From: Quillaja saponaria | Lineage: Eukaryota > Streptophyta > Magnoliopsida > Fabales > Quillajaceae | Direction of reading: 5' to 3' | NCBI GenBank assembly: GCA_029379385.1 | Contig: CM055612.1 | Span: forward strand, 8,556,001 to 8,620,000 | Length of the DNA: 64,000 nucleotides | Shown here: in pieces, positions 59,075-64,000 of the stretch | Layout: each line of letters opens with the position of its first letter | Numbering within the stretch: the first letter of the stretch is position 1 | Position numbers and translations under genes: made by a program | Notes under the pieces: generated by a model | What the model saw: the letters and a program-made list of their open reading frames with translations, nothing else | Databases searched by the model: none | Told to the model about the DNA's origin: nothing

Positions 59075-62000
59075 ATTGCAATCCAGCTGTCCATATCAAT
59101 CCCAAAGTTCAATTTCTTAAACAGTACAGGGCATCCAGGACAACCAAATGATACATCACTACAAGAATGTTTAGAGACATCAAAAAGGTACAACAGTAAA
59201 TGAATCTAGGTAAGAGAAGAGATATATATGTAGGTATATGGTCTATAGATATAATACAAAAATATTCTCTATGACCTCGCAGTCAAAATAAATAATACAT
59301 GACTTACACACACCTAAATATAAACAGTTTGTGTGTTTATGAGATGTAATGTTGTGTGCTTGTCTATGTATACATTTAATTTTAAACTTTTCTAAAAATA
59401 GATGAAAAGAAATATATGTCAGTGCTTCAAAAAAACTATTAAGCAGAGAAGTAGAAAGGATAGCAAGCACCAGAGAGGGAGACCACTAAACTACCTGAAT
59501 CTTATTATTGGGAGGCATGGTCTTTCATATGGAGTCGGGAACTCAAAGTAAAGCAGCTTAATTTCATCAGACCACTAACTCCAACCATATTGAACCAGTC
59601 AATCTCAAAATCTGATAAAATCGATTAAAAAAAGAAGAAGTATGTTACTGGGTACAGGGCAAAAAAAAGATCAAAATAGAGCCACAATTCTATGTACAAT
59701 TTAAAGCATCAATGAAAAAAAATCACCTGCTCAAAGAACGTTGAAACACAAAAACTATGTAGTAATACAGTAAATGACGAGCTCAAATCGAGCAAAGAAC
59801 ATCAAACACAATCTGCAGACCAGAACAGACAATTTTAATTCTAGAACCATAAAAAAAAATGTCACAATCTGAGATTGACTAATCACAATTGAACAAAAAT
59901 TAAATAATTCCGTTAACAAAACTAAAAAATAATCACCCACATCATCATAGACTTGCTCAAGTTGCAATCAACTTACCACAAAAACACATGAAATAAGACC
60001 AAGACACGATGCTGGAACAACATAAGCATGGCAGATATAGTTTAAGAAAAGACAACTACAAAAAATCCATAATGGTAACTCGAACCGAATCTAACTAGTT
60101 CGTAGAAATCAAAGCTAGCATTTTCATTACCCCATGTTGAAAACAGTGACTAGGTTCTTCTACCGGCAGTCTGTGGAGCTCAGTCGGAAAGAGGAAACAG
60201 CAGCCGCAGAGTAAAACCCAACACAAACCCTAAGCCCCAAAATTTTTCTTTGATTAGGAGGATTTGCAGAGGATGGACGGAGGTAAGCTATCAATTCTTT
60301 CCAACTCAATTACAAGGTTGCAGCTCCTTCGAGACTCCTCAGCATTCACAAGCCTCGATTTGGATTTCAGTTGGACAAGGCAGCAGGTCTCTTCCTACAA
60401 AACCAGACTCAAAAATCCTTTCTCTTTCCAGCCTTTGTTCTTTTATTTTTTCTTTTGCCTAAACCGGTGTGTTTTGTGGCTAATTTATGAGCCGTCAAAT
60501 GTTCTTTTTCTATCTATATTACAATACAATGTTATATATAAATATATATTATTTTTTTTAAGAATAAATTTATATTAATTTTATGTTTTCATAATTATAT
60601 ATATATATATGACTTATTATTTTTTTTAATATATGTTTAATTATATATTTCTAAATATTATAAATATATTTAATTATATATTATAAATATTATACAATTT
60701 TTTTATTAATTATAAATATAAATACACAAGAAAATAAAAATAAAAATTCAATATTTATTAAATTAAAAAAAATCACATAACTAATAGTTAAATATTATTA
60801 TCAATTATTAATATGATAACTAATCTTTAATTTATTTTATATCATAACATTTAAGTTTTAATAAATATATTAAAATACTAAAAACAATTAATATATGCAT
60901 CCGTGCTTCATAACCAAAAAATAAAATGACTGTCTGCGCAAATTCAATAATTTATACATGAACATCGGAGGGTTGAAAGTGGATAAAGACAAAATAAATA
61001 TTTAGCAACAAGACCAATGAAATCAAAATAGCATATTGGGTAAAGCATCAACATAGGTTAGCTTTTAGCATATACTTATGTCATAATAATTCTGATTTGT
61101 ATATGTCACTTACTGAGGTCAATCTAATTTATAAGTTACGTCCCTATTATAATTTTTCCCGTTACATTAATTAAATGATTTTTTTAACAGATTATTAAAC
61201 TAATAATGAGTTTTAGTTTAAAAGAAATATAATTATTGTTGTTTGTTTTTGTTTTTTTTTTTGGGTTGAAGAGGACAACATAATTTTTCTCAATCTAATA
61301 AGGTGTCAAAATCACATTTTTAACTGCGAATTTTCCGTTGCAAATAGTTATGACAAAAGCAACATTTTGATTAGCGATGGATTTTTGGTCGCAAATTATA
61401 TTCCTTTTAGCGATGGATTATTCTGTTACAAATTCATTGCAAATTCAAAATCTTTAAATTAACGATAAATTATTTCTGTCACAAATCCTTCACAAACAGT
61501 AATAAAGAATAAAAAAAAACAAAATATGACATATAGCGACGAAATTTTCGTCAATATTCCATCACTAAGTTTAGCAACAGATTTGCGATACATTTCCATC
61601 ACTAATATATCGCAATATTTGCGAGCCACTGATTTTCGAGCCAAATTAGCAACGAAATTCTAATCCGTTGCAATTTCATCGCTATGTAGCAACTGCTTGT
61701 ATCCGTCACAAATCTGTCACTATATAGCGAAGGAATTGCGACAGAATTATTTCATCACTAAACTATTATTTTCTAATAGTGAAACATGTGGTGATAAATG
61801 AATTCTAGAGACATGTGTATATATATTCATATATTAAATTTATGTTCTTTTTATTTACACATGTTACACACCTCAATAAAATTTATACCACATCAAGTCA
61901 AGTTCCAAATCAACCAAGTTTTAATTTAGTTATACACACTTATATAATTTATTTACTTCAAATACTTGTATTTATTTTTACGATCATGAGTTATGCCAAA

Positions 62001-62135
62001 TTGTTCAAATTTATATTTTAATATCGAATTATAACATGTTTAATTACATTGTTATTTATTTAATTTATTTATTTTTATAACTAGAATTAATATATTATGT
62101 CTAAAATTTTATTTTTTTGATATTGGGTACTGACA

Positions 62136-62266
62136 AGAACTTGGCCATCTGTGATAGAACTCAAAGTTCCAACCTCACTCATTTTTAAACATACTAAAAC
62201 ATAAAGCAGGAAGGGAAGCAAACTTGGAACATGAAAATGCTTGTTCATTATCGAATTCTGGATCAT
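62136..62266 (-). pseudogene. LRR receptor-kinase remnant, signal-peptide part (right of the insertion)
   Basis: This matches 45686-45821, the first 45 codons of the intact-length receptor kinase, with the start codon at 62266. It continues exactly where the remnant at 51515-51637 stops. Words shared: AGAACTTGGCC, CCAACCTCACTCATTTT-like, AAGCAGGAAGGGAAGCAAA, TGGATCATATGTAGGCTGC. The insertion of the LTR-type element separated the two halves by 10.5 kb. Confidence 0.9.
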
Positions 62267-63234
62267 ATGTAGGCTGCAAATATTCTTATATCACAACTTG
62301 GAAGGAAAAGAAAGTAGAAAATTTGATCCTATAATAGGATGATTAATTGATGATTAAAATTGAGCAAAAATGGAGGGAAAGTTGTGATATTTATAAGGGG
62401 CCGGTCCGCCTATTGATCTTGAAGGGTCCTGTCATGAGTCAAGTGATTAGTTTTGGTGATAGTCCTCTAAGTCTCAAACGGTCCATTTGCAGCCAAATCA
62501 CAATTTTAACTCTTAAGAAAATTGCCAAAGACAAAGGCAGGACTCAGTTAAGAAAGACTTCCGAAGTCATCAGTCAAAGCACACTAGGAAAAGACAGTAG
62601 GAGGAGGAATGTTCTTCCCATCCCCCGGGTGAAAATGACTACAGCAAACATGTTTAGACTATAAACAAGTGGAGACAAATGATAAATACCTTCCCCCTCA
62701 AAAAGGGTTGAAATGAATTCAAATCTTCAGTGTCTTGAGACTCTTGACAAAAGCGGGTCTTCGACGATTCCTCACCCCTGTTTGGAATCTTAATTGGTAA
62801 ACTTGTTCTATCTTGGCTTGTAAAATTTTGAATTTAAACATTTATTATGGTGTTCCATTATTTATTTCGAATGTGATACCCTCGCTAATGATAGACCTAG
62901 GCATTTTAATTTTAGGGCTAAACCATATTCTTGTTTGGATAAATTCAAGATGTAAGTTGTTATCTAAAACAAAGATTATTCAATATCTTGCTAGGAATCA
63001 TAAATAAATTATCGCACAATTTTTTTTTTTATATATAATATTATACTTTTTTTAACTATGAATTACTATTCTTTTGTTGAAATATTAATAATATTTATTT
63101 ACAAAATATAAATTAATAAAATATTTCTAATAAAAATAGAATTTCAACTCAAGAAATAAATAATTACTTGAGTTTAACTTGTGTATTAAGAATGCATGTA
63201 ATTATGGTAAATATATAAATTTTGATTACTGAAA
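62267..63234. repeat. Promoter and upstream region of the second receptor-kinase copy
   Basis: 62267-62485 matches 45822-46030. About 62500-62700 resembles the module at 49100-49260 in the same orientation (TTCCCATCCCCC, GTGAAAA, AAACATG). About 62745-63020 matches 46075-46410. About 63170-63234 matches 48918-48985 inverted. The order of shared blocks shows a mosaic built by several duplications and inversions. Confidence 0.75.
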
Positions 63235-64000
63235 ATATGAATATATAATTTATAGATTATTTGCCCAAGTCAAATTATATTTCTAGGACAAAACAAATGC
63301 GTTGGTTTCCGCAGGGACACAAACTTTAGAGATTTATCACACCCATCTCCTCTGATGCTACTTATGCCACCCATCTTACAGATTAGGAAGCGGACGATGT
63401 CAAAATAATGAGACGTATTAATGCTGACACAAGCTACTCATCTCAAAAATAAATCAGTTGTTTGACTCTTTTGACACTGCGAAACAAGTTAGAGATTATT
63501 TGACAACCACCAACACAGATCAAAGTTTAGAATCAAATTGATCAAGTAAGTATTATATTTACTATACACCAACATGAGGTTACCCTCTTCTTCTTCTTCT
63601 TCTTTTCTTTTTTGACTTAATTTTTTTCAAACAATTGCAATCCCATAAAATCACTATATAATCTATATTTTATAAGGGTCATAAAATTATTAAGTTTTAT
63701 AGGGTTCAAAATGATTAAAGCATAGCTTTTTAAGAGTTAAAATATAATTTATCCAAAAATTTGTAGGAAGAGAAAAATGATAGCAATGTAAACTTTTAGA
63801 GGTCAAAAATAAATTTCTCTATAATCACAATTATAAAAGCTAACAAATTTTAGAAGAGTGAGAATGATTAAAGTAAAACCTTTAAGAGTTAAAGGTATTT
63901 ACCCAAAACCTTGTAGGTAACAAAATGATAGAATTATAAACTTTAGAGGCTAAAGTGGAATTTTTCTACAATTTTGTAGGGGCAATGGCCCCTACAGGTT
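63235..64000. repeat. Inverted counterpart of the 46.84-47.64 kb repeat, running off the window
   Basis: The sequence is the reverse complement, about 80-85 per cent similar, of 46838-47640: AGATGGGTG / CACCCATCTCCT, AACATGAGGTTACCCTC, ATTGCAATCCCATAAAAT, CCTTGTAGGT, and at the end GGGGCAATGGCCCCTACAG. Its right end lies beyond base 64000. Confidence 0.8.

Larger units (their letters stand above)
54561..61781. mobile_element. Non-autonomous CACTA (EnSpm) transposon, 7.2 kb, carrying gene fragments
   Basis: The left end is CACTACTAGAAAA and the right end TTTTCTAATAGTG, inverted repeats with one mismatch. A 3-bp target duplication AAA flanks both ends (54558-54560 and 61782-61784), the hallmark of CACTA elements. 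Both subterminal regions (about 54590-55060 and 61300-61770) are dense in short repeats around GTCGCAAAT, CCGTTGCAA and CATCACTAA in both orientations, as expected for transposase-binding ends. No TNPA or TNPD/TNP2 transposase frame is found. Instead, the interior carries an ABCF-type fragment (55.4-56.4 kb), a MADS-box fragment (about 59.0 kb), a minisatellite and a TA microsatellite (about 56745-56786). A possible captured first exon starts at about 59517 on the minus strand (MPPNNKIQ, then GTAGTT). Confidence 0.92.
51638..62135. mobile_element. LTR-type element (probably a 3.3-kb solo LTR), split by a CACTA transposon
   Basis: The element starts TGTCACACCCTAC at 51638 and ends GGGTACTGACA at 62135, so it has TGTCA...TGACA ends as in many plant Gypsy LTRs. 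The flanks are AAAAC (51633-51637) and AGAAC (62136-62140), a 5-bp target duplication with one change. The uninterrupted receptor-kinase homologue at 45.69 kb has AGAAC once at this point, which proves the insertion. Without the nested CACTA the length is about 3.27 kb. No gag/pol frame is present and the two ends are not repeats of each other, which fits a solo LTR. Regions around 52380-52500 (CCGCACACC words) are reminiscent of widespread plant LTR sequence. Confidence 0.75.

Noticed and set aside
1..64000. tRNA genes, rRNA genes, CRISPR arrays
   Set aside because: None could be supported; the DNA is plant nuclear.

Overview
This is plant nuclear DNA, most likely from a eudicot. It is AT-rich, has spliced genes with GT-AG introns, and carries plant-specific genes: a Dof factor, an LRR receptor kinase of the EFR/Xa21 type, a barley-type pathogen-related protein and an ACD11/GLTP-family protein. 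It also holds many plant transposon types. I could not name the species. All gene models were read by eye from splice sites, reading frame and remembered family sequences; no alignment was run.

Left part (1-10.2 kb): the last two exons of VPS45 (+), a broken coatomer beta-subunit fragment, a large foldback repeat, and a lysine-rich single-exon protein (-) whose 3' end is tandemly duplicated. A divergent promoter with a site II element, telo-box and TATA box then drives a small RNA locus. It holds two C/D-box snoRNA candidates; one has a 13-nt guide for a conserved 18S rRNA site.

10-15 kb: a 20-bp telomere-like satellite, split by a 563-bp hAT-type element with perfect 8-bp target duplications, followed by AT-rich repeats.

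15-32 kb is the gene-rich core: pathogen-related SnoaL-like protein (+), DUF218 membrane protein (-, with a Tourist-like MITE in intron 1), a KORRIGAN-like GH9 remnant, a glycolipid transfer protein (-, six exons), an NTF2/SnoaL-like protein (+, six exons) and a Dof factor (-). These look like intact housekeeping or regulatory genes with no operon-like relation.

32-64 kb is a dynamic accessory region. Two small secreted-peptide genes with the same two-exon layout flank an LRR-XII receptor kinase that carries a frameshift. One peptide contains four copies of an 11-residue HPDGRGGYNNY-type repeat. Flanking modules of the receptor kinase recur in direct and inverted orientation. A second receptor-kinase copy, reduced to its N-terminus, was split by a 3.3-kb LTR-type element. 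That element was itself entered by a 7.2-kb non-autonomous CACTA transposon carrying fragments of an ABCF/GCN20-type gene and a MADS-box gene. The peptide-kinase-peptide arrangement is the most interesting biological lead; any ligand-receptor link is speculation.
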